25,220 nucleotides of DNA from Didymodactylos carnosus. Taxonomy: Eukaryota > Rotifera > Eurotatoria > Philodinida > Philodinidae. The stretch lies in assembly GCA_905250885.1 (NCBI GenBank), contig CAJNOQ010002280.1, forward strand, positions 1 to 25,220. Reading direction: 5' to 3'. How positions within the stretch are numbered: position 1 is the stretch's first letter; every line of letters begins with the position of its first letter. Positions 1 through 19,339 of the stretch are shown here, piece after piece. The position numbers and the translations under genes were made by a program. The notes beneath the pieces are model-generated. The model did no database searches. It was not told the origin of the DNA and saw only the letters and a list, made by a program, of their open reading frames with translations.

Positions 1-1433
1 TTTTTTTCCAAATAAAATCGATATTCCAAAGTTACATGAGATCGTATAACTTTTTGTTTTTGTCTTCGTGTTCAGTGTGAAAAACTAAATCAGAAAATGT
101 CATTTAGACGGTGTTCGGATACCACCTGGCCCACCGGTTCTTCGGAAGGAACCGAAAATGACCTTGTCCCGGTCGTAAACCTATCAACTCTTTTTAGTTA
201 TGAGATGGAGCCGCTTTTCATAGTGCATTCGAATCGTTACATGACCCTGAACAAAATGTCGTATCCGCTTCGTTTTCTTTCCTTTCTGTGCTAAGAAAAT
301 TCGTTTTTTCTAAATAAGAGGCGAAAAAGTCGGAAACCTGTCTGTAATTCTCAGTTTTCTCCATCAGAACGTTTGAGCAATAAAAATATCATATTCAGAA
401 TCAGGATAAAAGATTGAGTCGACTGATGTGTATTTCGAAAATTTTAGCCGATTCTCAGTTTTGGGTGAACATCTCGATAATTTTTTAACTCGAAATTTCG
501 AAAAAAGCTAAAGTAATCGAATGGGTTTTTGAATAGGTGAAACACATATATTCTGAATTAGCTCGACGCGCCCTATCCAACCATGTATAATTCATCGAGA
601 AAACAAGTTGTGCTCCTCCTTTGAATTACGGACACCTTACTTTTGGATGAGGATTAGTTAAAGACAGACGATATAACTAAAAATATGTAAATGGCAATTG
701 GTTTGAATCGTTTGAAGCAGCTTTTTTTGCATTTTACTTTCAAACACTGTTCAGTATTTATCTTGTGTCATTTCTGATTTTAAAAAAATTAATAAACAAC
801 AAGACAAATCTAATGAGCCAATTATGTTTTGACTTACTAATTTTCATTGATACCTGAATAATAGGGTACAGTTAATAGATTTCTCTCTATTGTTGAAGTT
901 ACAAGTAGAAACGACAACACATGAACATAAACAAATACGCTATTCAAAATTTTTCTGACTTAAGCGCAACAAAAAAAAAGGAACAATAACACACACACGC
1001 ATACATTATATATCGTAGAGAGAATTGAGAATAGAAAGCAAAATCGCAAACAAAATATCGTCGTTATAAACAAAAAAATCTGTATGCGGTGCAAAACACC
1101 ATCAGAAAAAGAACTAAGTCCACCGCAGGAAAAAGTTAGTCTGACAAGAAATGAAGCGAGAACATATACATTGAGTTACATACAATATAAATATACACAG
1201 ATTTTGTTTGAAGAAAAAAAGAAATATGAAAAGCAAAGCAAACGATGGACAGATGAAGAAAAAAAAATGAAAAAACACACATAAACACTGCTTAAAATTG
1301 GTCTACTATAAATATCATATGAAAAAAAAACGCTGAGAATGGAAAATATCGAAAAATTAAATTTGCTCAAACAAACTATATTTTCCTTTAAGTTTTTCTT
1401 TTCTAACGTACTTCAACGTATTTCTGACTGATT
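1..1433. other. Intergenic, 3' of beta-TrCP
   Basis: AT-rich sequence with no supported gene. A patch around 105-180 is less AT-rich than its surroundings and contains a small inverted repeat (CGGTTC / GAACCG near 135-155). The short open frames at 97-294 and 1084-1284 have no recognisable motif; the second is Lys/Glu-rich because the DNA is A-rich. The 3' UTR of the minus-strand gene ending at 1434 must lie here, but I could not fix a polyadenylation site. Confidence 0.6.
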
Positions 1434-3495
1434 TTACTGATCATTATTATTATTGTTTGTTAAAAAATTAAATTGTAAAATGCTATCATCGTGGGAGCTA
1501 CTGACTATTTGAAATTCATCAAATTGTAAGCGAAATACGCGTCCTGAATGTTCGGTTAATGTTCGAATACATAAAGATTGTGTTGATGATCTTGGATCGA
1601 GTGCTTGTTGTAAATCCCATATTTTTATTTTACCATCATATGCTCCACTAACAATACGTTTTGAATCAAATCGAATACAACGTACTAATTCGTCATGGCC
1701 TTCTAATATTCGTAAACATGCACCACAATCAATATCCCATATACGACTGAAAACGAGAAATAACATAAAATAAACAAAAAATAAAACTGTACAATCTCAT
1801 GATGCCACTTACATGTGATTATCTGAACTACCACTAACAACAATTTTATCACGATATTGCAAACAGGCTATGCCACGCTTATGGCCCAATAACGTTCGAA
1901 CAAATTCACACGATGTTGTATCCCACACTTTGATTGTACGGTCTCCACTTGCACTAACTAAATGAAAAAATTAGTATTGGTGATTGTAACGTAAAATGAA
2001 GATCATTTTTGCGTGATACATTCGACCATTTTAGAACAAGCGTTTTGACAATGTTAGAAAAACGATATTATCTGCATTTCTTACCAATATATTTATCATC
2101 AAAATCGACAACATTCACAGCTGCTCGATGTCCAACAAGAACTCGACGAATGGTAATATCTGTGGGTGATACCATTTCCCAAACAGCTATACTTCGATCC
2201 TTTGAACATGTTACCATCGTTCCATCCATAAATCGTAAATGTAAAACAGCTTCACAATGATGTAATAATGTATTTAACAGTTCACCCGTTTTCACATTCC
2301 ATACACGTATTGTTGAATCACTTGAACCGGTTATAATCACTTTTTCATCATACTGTAAACACAATACACTACCTAGAATGAAACACAACACTTCACAAAA
2401 TTTTGTACGAAGCTCTGAAATTAAATGATTTTGTTGCATCCTTTATTTTACGAACTAGCTCCAGTGTTTTTTTTCAATAAAACAAAGATAGGATTGATCA
2501 TTGTGTTGTCTCGACAATAGTTTTCTCATTCTTCTGTGTATCACAATTCTGTTCTCAACAGTATTCTATAGTAACTTTCGAAATATTAAATTATATCACT
2601 TACCATTGTGACCGGTTAAAACTTTTGTACATTCTGATGTTTTTCGGTCCCATATTTTAATTGTATTATCTCTCAATCCACTAATAATTTTTTCATCATC
2701 ATACTGTAAACAATAGACACCTTTACTATTTTGTGAACGACATTGAATTTTATGTAATGTAAATGTTCCAGTACGCCAATTTGATTCAAGTTTTTCAATA
2801 TCTTTACATATTTGTGGATATAAATGACGATAAAATTCATGCTTTTTTTGTTGTCCACCATTTTGTAACATTTGACGAAATAAATAATGTGACCAACCAC
2901 GACGCCCGGATAAACCCCGCCATAATGAATCATTTTGAACTTTTCGTTCAATTAATTTTTTCCACAACATACCTATAATAACAGAGAACAAGGGTCGAAG
3001 TACGATCTGGCAAATAACCGATAATAAGGCTAGAAAAATCTAGGGAAACTTATAGTTGAAGGCTAATTTATAAGCAATCATACCTTCTGAAACAACATGA
3101 TACCATTCTCGACATACTAATTCTGTTGCTGATAACGCAGTATCATCTAAGTAAGTTAAAATTTTTTCGGCAATATGTTCAAGACCTCGAGCTGCTAATT
3201 GTCCAACAAAATCACGTTGTAACATTGGTAATAGATAAGAATTAACTTGTCCATGTTGATAATGTGACATATGTTTAAGTAATGTTTCAACAAATTTAAT
3301 TTGTTCAAAATCTTGCCATTGTTCAAATGTTTGAATAAACTTATCATGATATAATTGGAAGTCTGGTGTTGATTTTTTAGCAGTCTGAATTGCGGGAATC
3401 ACATTTAACGATGTTGTCGATGATGTTGAGATTAGCATTGGCTGATATTGAGTATCAAGCGTATTCGTTGGTGTTGTTGGTGGTGTGGTATCCAT
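1434..3495 (-). CDS. BTRC: beta-TrCP/Slimb homologue: F-box/WD40 substrate receptor of SCF ubiquitin ligase
   Basis: Five exons, 3495-3084, 2972-2604, 2372-2085, 1957-1813 and 1746-1434, keep phase and give 508 aa ending in TAA. Order: Pro/Thr/Ser-rich N-terminus (1-45), D (dimerisation) domain about 52-97 with HYQHG and [11 protein letters not shown]-box from about 102 ([12 protein letters not shown]...LVCREWY), linker, then seven WD40 repeats to the C-terminus. Known family role: the F-box binds SKP1, and the propeller reads DSGxxS phosphodegrons (beta-catenin, IkB and others) for ubiquitination. Equivalents of the human degron-contact arginines sit in [31 protein letters not shown] and [10 protein letters not shown], so substrate reading should be intact. 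The last blade ends ILQFNF where vertebrates have ILIWDF, followed by a short Asn-rich tail. The protein is slightly shorter than human FBXW11. A possible acceptor (tttcag) lies about 20 nt upstream of the ATG. Vertebrate BTRC and FBXW11 cannot be told apart here. Confidence 0.97.
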
Positions 3496-5286
3496 TGTAT
3501 GTTTAAGGAATTTTGCTGAAATTTATTTTTCTCGTTTTAGCAATGAAAATGTTCGCAGATAAGTAGAAAATAAAGAGAGAGAAAACATCTTAAAACATAC
3601 AATACAAGATGATAATCAAACAATTCTTTTATCAATGCAGATGATAAAAGATAACTAATTGAAAAGAGAGAATAAAAAAATGGACCTTCACTGTGTTTCC
3701 TTGCACACAATATTCTTCTGTCATCAAAAAGCAGTGACACATTTCTAGATAGGTAAAACATTATGGTACTCCTTCACTTTTAATACTGACTAAAAGACTG
3801 TTCGTCTTCATACGTTAGAGCCCTGCAGGTCAAACCTAACCTATAGGTTAGGTTAGGATTAGGTTGCACCATACTTCGCTTTGAGAAGAGAATCTGCTAA
3901 ATCTAGCATTTGATTTTTACTTACTTATATTCCTTCTACAATAGAACATCTCATATTTACTTTTGAACAGATTGCCAGAAGATAAAATTAAAAAAATGAT
4001 ATTTTAGAATTTAGAATTCAGAATTCTAGTACTTTGCTCTAACAACTATACAGCGTTGTTTCATGTCTATTCGCGATTATTTCACTTCTTCTAATTTTTA
4101 TCATCCAATCGAAAATGTACATCCAAAGAAGATCACTGAAAACATCATGATGATTTGAGTTAAAACGAATTGATTCGTTCATATTTATCAGTAAATTAAT
4201 TCCATCCCGAAATAAATTTCAGTTCTCAGAGAGCTGTTAAGATGTTAAGAAATTCAAGGCAATGTCTTCAGAAAACATGTTCGGTTCTTCAGTGTACTTC
4301 AAGACCATATTCTCGGTGAACTGTGTATAGTTCTTAAGAAGAAGAAATTCGATCTATAAGCGAAACTGAGTCCACATTATCGAAAAATAACATTCTGTTA
4401 TTTTCAAGATTATTTCATCTGATGGAAAAGGCTAGAAATGTTTTTCTAAACGAGGACAACAGGTTCTTCAAAAATAATATTGAAGAAGTAACGAACAACG
4501 AATGATAGCAATCGTTCACGTGTAATATTCTATAAATTTGTTTTTAGTCTGTGAGAACTTATATGATCAGCTGTACAGTTTGTATTTGCCTTACACGCCT
4601 ATTAAGATAAACTCAGGTTTAAAAACTGCAAAGATCAATAAATAATCTGTTTTTCGCATAGTTTACCATTAAAATTCAACGAATTTTGCTCTCACTAGTA
4701 TATTATCGAGTAGGCGTCAATAATTGCGGTTATGGATCTGGAATGAATAATAAAAAAAGTTCAGCAGATGAGATTGATGGAACGTGTTAGAGTGGTAAAC
4801 TATGGACGTCAAATTGAGTAAATGGTTGCTAAGAGAGAAAAGTTAATTATTATTTAAAATGGGATAAAAACAAAACTTTCGATACTTTAGAAAGACAATG
4901 TGTACCATTTCCCGTTAAAGAAAAACTTTAACATGAATAAAAATTAAGTAATGTCAGATGTCACTATGAGGCGAGATTATTACATTGTCTATAAGGCAGT
5001 TAAGATATTCGTATTTTAGAACACATTTAAGTGATGGTTTCAACACTTCTTGAGTTTTCGTATGTTTTAGTTAACAAATATCTACACTGTATGTAGCAAA
5101 GTGTGTTTATTCAAAATAGGGTACGGTCAACGGAGGTTACGGACAACGGTAAACAATAATCTAGCAAAACTAATCATAAGTTTACAAATGAAACAAAATA
5201 AAACATCATATATGAAAATACTTATAATGTATATACTTATATTTCTTTAAGTAAATAAAGTTTAAATCACGTCATATATAAAGCCA
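3496..5286. other. Intergenic between beta-TrCP 5' end and DPYD 3' end
   Basis: No gene supported. This should hold the promoter/5' leader of the minus-strand beta-TrCP gene (right of 3495) and the DPYD 3' UTR (left of 5287). A TTTATT at 5106-5111 is AATAAA on the minus strand, about 180 nt past the DPYD stop, and could be its polyadenylation signal; this is weak evidence in such AT-rich DNA. The minus-strand open frame 3537-3761 is hydrophobic low-complexity sequence and is not supported. Apart from the palindrome at 3833-3854 I see nothing structured. Confidence 0.55.
3833..3854. repeat. Perfect 22-bp palindrome of TTAGGT-like words
   Basis: Each half reads AACCTAACCTA and the two halves are exact reverse complements with no spacer. 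It is followed directly by AGGATTAGGTTG. It resembles arthropod-type TTAGG telomere words meeting head to head, but only two or three units are present on each side. Confidence 0.7.
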
Positions 5287-13084
<7,798 letters not shown>

Positions 13085-13973
13085 GCTGTTGTTTTGATAT
13101 TAGACTTTTGTACCAAAATATTAATTATTTAGGATAAATTTTGATATTTTGCTCTTGATCTAGGTCAAATGCTTAATATTACGTATAATAACAGTTTTAT
13201 TTTTCAGATAAATAAAAAATGAAACCCAAACGGTTGAATATATGTTATATATGCGTAAAATATTCCTTGAAGAAAGAAACAAAAAAAGATAAATTTATTT
13301 AACAACGTGAAAAGTAAATTTAAGCGCTTGTCGATTTTCTTGCTCTATTTCTTGCAAGATTCTGGTCTTTCAACGTTTCAGATAGAATTTTGTTAAATCC
13401 TTTGTAAACATGTGTTTTTATCTTAAGATCCCGGGCTGAAATCATAAGACAGAAATTTTAGTATAATATTTATACATAATAATAAGATGTCATACAGAGC
13501 ATAGAAATTGAAAAAAAAAAATTCAAGGATTTTTATATGACATAGCAAGTGACAAGAATCTTACAAAAACATTGACAAGAAAATAAATCGACGTAAGGTT
13601 ATGAAGATATGAGTGTAAGAACAGCAAAAAGTTTGGCCAGTGTGAATATTAGCTAAAAACATGCTGACAAAAGAATGGGCACATCTTTAGCACCTATCAA
13701 CGAGTAATAGTAAAAAATTTTCATCGTGATCAACATAGCCATGAGAATAATCATAAGATTTTGAGTAATGATTAAAAGAATATTCTAAAGTAGTTAACAT
13801 TGAAGACGTGCGAAAGTTTAACTGGTGACTTGGGAATATAATGTATTTAACGAACCATCATAAGCGAAGTCACGTGCCTTCTAGAATTAGGAAAACGTTA
13901 TGGATATTCCATTCTCTATGGCAATGAGAAAAGCTGTGACCAATATATTCAATCACATTGAAACCTAATCTTT
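13085..13973. other. Upstream region of DPYD
   Basis: No gene. The DPYD start codon (13084-13082) is preceded on the minus strand by aacaacagc, so an AG lies one base before the ATG. The promoter should lie here but no confident core element can be named. The sequence is otherwise unremarkable and AT-rich. Confidence 0.5.
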
Positions 13974-14770
13974 CTACCTAGGGGAAAGACGTCTTACAAG
14001 ATCTTATAAGATCTGACGATTTCTTATGCAATCTTGCTGCAAGATCTTTTGGCAAGAACTTGTAAGATCTTATCCCAAGGTCATGTATGATCATGTAAAG
14101 ATCATGTATGATAACTTCTTGTTGTAAGATCTTACAAGATCAGCTTATAAGAAATCTTAAGATCTTATAAGATCTTGTAACAAGAAGTTATATGATCTTG
14201 CAAGATCTTGTCAGTTCTTATCACAAGATCATACGATTTCTTGTTACAAGATCTTATAAGATCTTACAAGAAGCGATGACTCATTCTTACCACATAAATT
14301 TTGCAACGATATATAGTATATATAAAACATAGTTCTTATGATGAAACTTAGAATTTTTTCTTTCTCTAACTGCACACATCAGCTGAGCACAAATAAAGTG
14401 CATGGCTATAAGAAACGTGGTTAGACGCGCTACTAAAGACGTCAGAGTCCTTCCTATGCTCGAAAATATTATGAAAAGAAAAAAGCTGTTTTTTAAAGAG
14501 GGTCTGTAGGGAAGCTATAGTACAGAATCAGAGCCATGATCTTATGAAATCTTTCAAGATCTTGTCACACCTTGCACGATCTTATCACCAGATCTTGCAA
14601 GGTTATACAAGATCTTGCTGTAAGAAAAATCTTGTGAAATCTTATAAGATACTTGAACCAAGATTCTTGTGGAATCTTGTAAGATAATCTTGTGGTATCT
14701 TATAATATGATCTTACAAGATCTTATATGAACGTACGAGATCATATTTCAAGATTCTTCGTCCTGGGTAG
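13974..14770. mobile_element. Foldback element with AAGATCTT-array arms
   Basis: The left arm (about 13974-14275) and right arm (about 14541-14770) are packed with imperfect copies of AAGATCTT and its self-complementary extension AAGATCTTATAAGATCTT. The middle, 14276-14540, lacks them. The ends face each other as inverted repeats: left CTACCTAGGGGAAAGA, right (read inward) CTACCCAGGACGAAGA. There is no coding capacity. Because each unit is palindromic, the arms can pair with each other or within themselves. I could not identify a target-site duplication. Confidence 0.7.
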
Positions 14771-15492
14771 TTCTTTATTCTTTAAACTATGAGAAGTTAA
14801 TCCTCTCGGTGTGTTAATATCGATCGTAAATTCTGATTTATTCTTTTCTTTTCCGTCATAATATAGACAAAGTCTAACGTTTAAGAATGACTTTTTCTGA
14901 GCCATTTTTTCATTTATAGCTGAGAAACGAGATTAACAACTGCAAAGTAATCATGCTAGACAGAATTCACAAAGGCGACTAGATAAGCGTTAAAATATTA
15001 AAATTTATCCTAGTAATGATTTATCTCAACTGCTCAGCGACGGTGCCGCGAGTAATATCGAATTTATGTTACATGAACACCTTGGATATGTGAATACTCT
15101 TTTGTTAAATATGATCAATCAGATTTTTATTCCAAATGAGAATGATGGATCTGCAACGCTGTAAAACATACAGAAAATTAAACATTTGATGAGTGTATTC
15201 AAGAGCTGAGTGTGAATGAAATTCTATTACATTTCAAGCGTAAAATGGCATCTTTGAAAATGTATTTCTTAATGAAGATACTAGATCGACTTCAATTGAT
15301 TTTCGTCTCACCTCAGTGTTTTACAGATTCTTGATCAATGTAGGATGCTTCTGAATCTGGTACAGAACAGAGAAACTTGAGTGGTGGTGTCCCATTACTG
15401 GAGACCATAGAAAAAATACTAGTCGATGTAGCACAGAAATTGTAGCATTTTGTTACATCTTCAGTTAATGACAAGAACTCTGCGTTAGATTA
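14771..15492. other. Intergenic, no feature seen
   Basis: AT-rich sequence without supported genes, hairpins or tandem repeats that I could recognise. Confidence 0.5.
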
Positions 15493-15567
15493 GCCTTATG
15501 GCCAGAGCTGTGATTGATGACTAGTAATGAGATGGGTGACCATTGTAGAAGCTTGTCAACTGCAGGG
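15493..15567 (+). pseudogene. Possible 5S-rRNA-derived fragment (truncated copy or SINE head)
   Basis: GCCTTATGGCCA at 15493 resembles the 5' end of animal 5S rRNA (GCCTACGGCCATACC). CTAGTAATGAGATGGGTGAC at 15521-15540 matches the box C region (TTAGTACTTGGATGGGTGAC) at most positions, and CTGCAGG at 15560-15566 lies where 5S ends CTGTAGG. About 40 nt of the middle, including the usual internal promoter start, are missing. The following 170 bp (to about 15740) are less AT-rich than their surroundings and could be the body of a 5S-derived SINE. The similarity is judged from memory of the 5S consensus and may be chance. Confidence 0.3.
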
Positions 15568-16364
15568 AAGATATCGGGCTATTGAAACTGCCATTCGGCA
15601 GCACCCTACACCGGTATCGGTAGCCGTAAGACGGGATATTCTTCTTCATGATAGAGTACGGTAAGCACAGACCATCATAGGTGAGGCAAAGCGAGGAAAT
15701 CCATTTGAACTTTCCTGACCTCATCTAACCTAAGATTGTTGGGTGAGACGTAGTATACATGTACATCATTACCTAAATCCCGCTTTATACTTCTTCGATT
15801 TTTTTTGTTGTGTTTGTTGTTTCGAAGAAATAGGAACGTGCCATTCAATGCATATTTTGAGGCTAACTTTTTGCTATACGTTTTCAGTTTAGGAGTTGAA
15901 ACCAGACTTTTTATCGCAATGGATAGCCCACATATCAAACTATAGTTGATATGTGCTATGCATAATTTTTTGATCAAAAATGCCTCTGTTGTCGCTTTTG
16001 TTATAAATATATAATATATAATTAAATATATAAACAAACTCACAAACTATAATTTACAAATCTTTACCAGTAATTTCACATTAATTTGATTCAACTGCGA
16101 TTAGCAGATTATAAGCGAACGTTGATTCGATGACTCATCGCATACCATAATCGGCAAATAAAAATAGTAGCTTCAAGCAGTGACTGTCAAGGTCAGTTTG
16201 CATTGACCTAGGCCAATTGAAACTACTATTTGGAGCGAAAAGGAAACAACGGAAGAAACCTTGAAATGCTACGAAGGAAACGCAATATTATGGCGTGAGA
16301 TAATTTTTGACGAAAGAAAAAAAGCAGATTTTTTGGTCGTAGTAGAAGTTACCTGCTAATATAG
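15568..16364. other. Intergenic with small inverted repeats
   Basis: No supported gene; the minus-strand frame 15675-16043 (122 aa) has no recognisable motif and a biased composition. Two small hairpins are visible: ACATATCAA / TTGATATGT around 15930-15955, and AAATAGTAG-TTCAA / TTGAA-CTACTATTT around 16162-16232. Confidence 0.5.
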
Positions 16365-16481
16365 GTAAGAACTAGGCATCCATAAATTTTATCCCTAATC
16401 TCTACTATCAACGTGAAATTTGGAAATTTTGCGGTGATAGTACAGATTTATGAGAAAAATTTATGGACGCCTAGTTTTGAC
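16365..16481. repeat. Small foldback, about 117 bp
   Basis: Positions 16370-16390 and 16456-16476 are 21-bp inverted repeats with one mismatch, starting AACTAGGC. Further inside, CTACTATCAACG pairs with CGGTGATAGTAC imperfectly, so the whole unit folds. This is MITE-like in size; no target-site duplication was recognised. Confidence 0.6.
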
Positions 16482-16619
16482 CCTGTTAATAATATACCTG
16501 CCAAAAATGGTCGCCGATGATAATATTTTTTTCTTTACTTTCTCTCTCTTCGCACAGTGGCAATTTTGACTAAGCACGTGGACATGAGTTTTGAAAGCAG
16601 TCCAAACGTATCTAAACCA

Positions 16620-16792
16620 TTTTTCTATAGGTTTTCTACGACGCTCTTTTCAACCAGATAGCTTTCGAGTTTTAAAAAAATTTCCCAAGGGGTTTTTCAG
16701 AGACCGGATCTCCCGAAACCACTTCAAAAACTTTATCAGAATTCAAAAACCATTCCATTGGAAAGAGCATTGCTGAAAACCTATAGAAAAAT
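16620..16792. repeat. Inverted repeat with 18-bp perfect ends
   Basis: ATTTTTCTATAGGTTTTC at 16620-16637 has an exact reverse complement at 16775-16792. The adjoining inner sequence (GACGCTCTTTT versus GCAATGCTCTTTCC read inward) is also similar, so the arms extend to roughly 35 bp with mismatches. It could be a short non-autonomous element. Confidence 0.6.
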
Positions 16793-18177
16793 ATTTCAGA
16801 AGCGTTCATGATTTTTAATCTTGACTTTTAAATTTTCGGGCAAAAAATTCTACGTGCCGATCCCAAAATCTAAGAATTCGATAAGATTCAAAAGTATATG
16901 TCCAAAACCCAATGAATTATACGCCATTCGGCGTAGTTTTTTAAGCTGATTTTGAATATGCAATTGGTTCTTGGTTCTGATGTTTCTGAACTGCGAGGAC
17001 TTGATTTTACCTCGAAAACCAAGGAATTTTGGAAAACCTCTCCCTCTGCAGGAAAGCGTTTGGCCTAAGTGCACAGACGTATCATATAAAGAAGAATATT
17101 TCCTGAAAGTTCCAGCTTCGGTGGACATCAGGGAAATTTAGGGTGCCAACTCTACTAAAATTACTTTTGCGAAAAACGCTTAGTCTCCGGAAAACTCTTT
17201 TTTCCCCCACCAAAAATTAACTAAAATTAAAAACTCTTTTTATTAATCGATAGCCTAGAAACTCAGCTTTCAAACTATGTGTGTTTCATTTTTTCCGAAG
17301 TTCGTTCTGTTGACAGAACGAGCAATGTTTTTTTAAGGCCACACAAACCGAGCTAAAAATTGTAGCTTACTTTTCTCAATGACCTTAGGCACTAGAGCCA
17401 AAATTTTTTCACCATTAAATAGGCCACTGATCCTTGTATATGTAGCACTCATTGAATCTCTAAAAATCTCACTTTCGTTTTTTCCCCAAATGTCCACGTT
17501 GTTGCGCACTGTGCTTCGTTGCATAAAAATTCAACCAATGTCTATATACTCGATTAGATGTATGCATTCTGTTTTCTATCAGGCATATACAGCGAATTTC
17601 TCTTTTGCTTCTTAGCGTTAGCGCCCTTCTTATGATCACATAATATATGAGTAGATCTGTCAACAATTCTAAAAACCAAATATTCCGTCGTTCTATCAAT
17701 TTTTTTATTTCTTTTCTGGCATTGAACCGAGAGAGACATGTGTTGTATATGGAAGAAACAGTTCTATTCACTTCCGCACACTCTTCTTCTGCGTTGAAAG
17801 AAGTTACCTGCCAAAAATACAAGGAAGAAACAGCTGATTTTGGGGTTTTTCACCGATTTTCACCAAATAAAAAGTCACCGGAAACCACAGAGAACCACTT
17901 GATTCTAGACTAATTTCAATCAGCTGTTTCCCCCTTGCAAAAATAGCCGCCGATTTTCAAAGGAGAGCAAAAAAAGTGATTTGCATTGAATAAATTGATC
18001 AATCAGTTTCTTCGACGGGATGCCACCTATATATGTCTAGCCTAATCCTTTTTCAATTTTTTTCTTATTTTCTCACAAAATCTATTTTGATTAAGAGACT
18101 TGGTTGACACTTGAGTTTCAGGTGATTTATTACTAGGAATAAGCACCTAAAGTTGAGAAATTTTCATTCTTTAGTCG
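16793..18177. other. Intergenic with scattered inverted repeats
   Basis: No supported gene. The open frames at 16850-17128, 17333-17524 and 17469-17822 lack domains and overlap one another on both strands. Visible structure: a 20-bp palindrome at 17302-17321 (TCGTTCTGT-TG-ACAGAACGA), and 19-bp inverted repeats with two mismatches at 17821-17839 and 17919-17937, containing AAACAGCTGATT. Confidence 0.5.
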
Positions 18178-18415
18178 GCTATATTTGACCTCTACACATT
18201 TTTTCTTCTGGCTTTCAACAACTGCTGAAGTTACCTGCTATTGGGAGCTGTTATTGGTAGGTAACTTCTTACAACGCTTCTTCTGTTGGTCAGAGCAGCT
18301 ATATTTAAGTAGTTTGCACATTTTCGCTCTTGCTAGCTAGTTTTTAACCAATGCTGAAGTTACGTGCTATTGGCACTCTTGTTGCATGCAAGTAATATCT
18401 AACTACGTTTTTTGG
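18178..18415. repeat. Diverged tandem duplication, about 120-bp unit
   Basis: Unit 1 starts GCTATATTTGA at 18178 and unit 2 starts GCTATATTTAA at 18298. Both continue with CACATTTT, a CT-rich stretch, then GCTGAAGTTAC(C/G)TGCTATTGG. The core GAAGTTACCTGCTA/CCA also occurs at 16345-16358 and 17800-17813, so it belongs to a dispersed repeat. In unit 1 GAAGTTACCT (18227) faces AGGTAACTTC (18259) as a hairpin. Confidence 0.65.
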
Positions 18416-18827
18416 TGGTTTTAGAAAAATGCTCATAATTTTTGACTGGAATATCGCACAGAGCTCAACAACGTCTCGTTTTGAAGAAAACACTTTTCTC
18501 TATTTAAATAAGTGTGTGAAAAAGTTTTGGCTGGTCAACATGCCTGTAGACGGTTTTTGCAAAGTAAGCAATGGAGGAATTTTTAACCAGAAGAAAAGGT
18601 CACAGAGAGCTGAGCGACGTCTGATTCAATAGAAGGTACTTAACTGTATATTGCGGCATATCTAACTCGATAATCGAAAGTCTTAATAGGAAAGAGGGCG
18701 AGGAGTACTTCTAAAATAAATTCAGTTTTCAATTTTAATCCCAGTTAATGAATGCTAAAGATAATTTTGTTCTACTAGTATATTAACTTCAATCAATGAG
18801 TCTTTATAGAAAAATAACACTATACTA

Positions 18828-18869
18828 CTATCATATGATTAACCCTGTAAAGGGTTAATCATATGATAG
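18828..18869. repeat. Perfect 19-bp hairpin with 4-base loop
   Basis: CTATCATATGATTAACCCT (18828-18846), loop GTAA, then its exact reverse complement (18851-18869). Beyond it, CTACTA on the left and TAGTAG on the right can extend the stem after a two-base bulge. It is not followed by a T-run or linked to any gene. Confidence 0.85.
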
Positions 18870-19178
18870 TTAGTAGCTTCAAAACGCAATTGCGTTCTGA
18901 AGCGTACAACAATGATCGGTACACGGTTAGATTCCAATTTTTAATGTCGTTTTTGATGAGCCAGAAACACAACACTTTAGACGACAGAAAATAATTTTTC
19001 TAAAACTTGAGCAGTCTTCTTAGTTCTTTTTATATATAGTAGTGTTTAAAAATATCTGCTCTTTGAAATGACGTTTGAACTGACTGTCTAGTATCAATAC
19101 TAAAAAATGATACATCAAAAACAAAACTCACGGTTTATTCTTCCCATCTCAGTACAAACTGGTCAAAAACATAAATTT

Positions 19179-19284
19179 TCAGACGTTTATGGCGTTATAA
19201 CACCTTAAAATATTATGATTATGTTAACTTTTTTACATTATAACGCGTTAGACTGCTCTCCTAACTGTATGTATAAACGTCTGA
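19179..19284. repeat. Inverted repeat with nested GCGTTATAA hairpin
   Basis: TCAGACGTTTAT (19179-19190) and ATAAACGTCTGA (19273-19284) are exact inverted repeats. Directly inside the left copy, GCGTTATAA pairs with TTATAACGC near 19240. Further copies of TAACGCG and GGCGTTA occur up to about 19355. Confidence 0.65.
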
Positions 19285-19339
19285 TTATACATATCGTTAG
19301 ACATTTTTCTAACGCGATAATTTTTTATTCAAAGCTCCG

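Noticed and set aside
3537-3761. Hydrophobic 74-aa minus-strand frame upstream of beta-TrCP
   Set aside because: Low-complexity Phe/Leu/Tyr-rich translation of AT-rich DNA with no homology that I recognise; it is not in frame with a splice site leading to the beta-TrCP start.
3833-3867. Telomere-like TTAGG words
   Set aside because: Only a few irregular units arranged as a palindrome; too short for an interstitial telomere tract.
13974-14770. CRISPR-like array suggested by repeated AAGATCTT words
   Set aside because: Units are short, palindromic and irregularly spaced, the DNA is clearly eukaryotic, and there are no spacers of constant length or cas genes.
15675-16043. 122-aa minus-strand open frame
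   Set aside because: Composition reflects AT-rich DNA; no motif, no splice partner, and it runs through small inverted repeats.
17469-17822. 117-aa minus-strand open frame (and overlapping plus-strand frames 17379-17615 and 17647-17913)
   Set aside because: No recognisable domain, overlapping frames on both strands, and location inside a repeat-rich interval.
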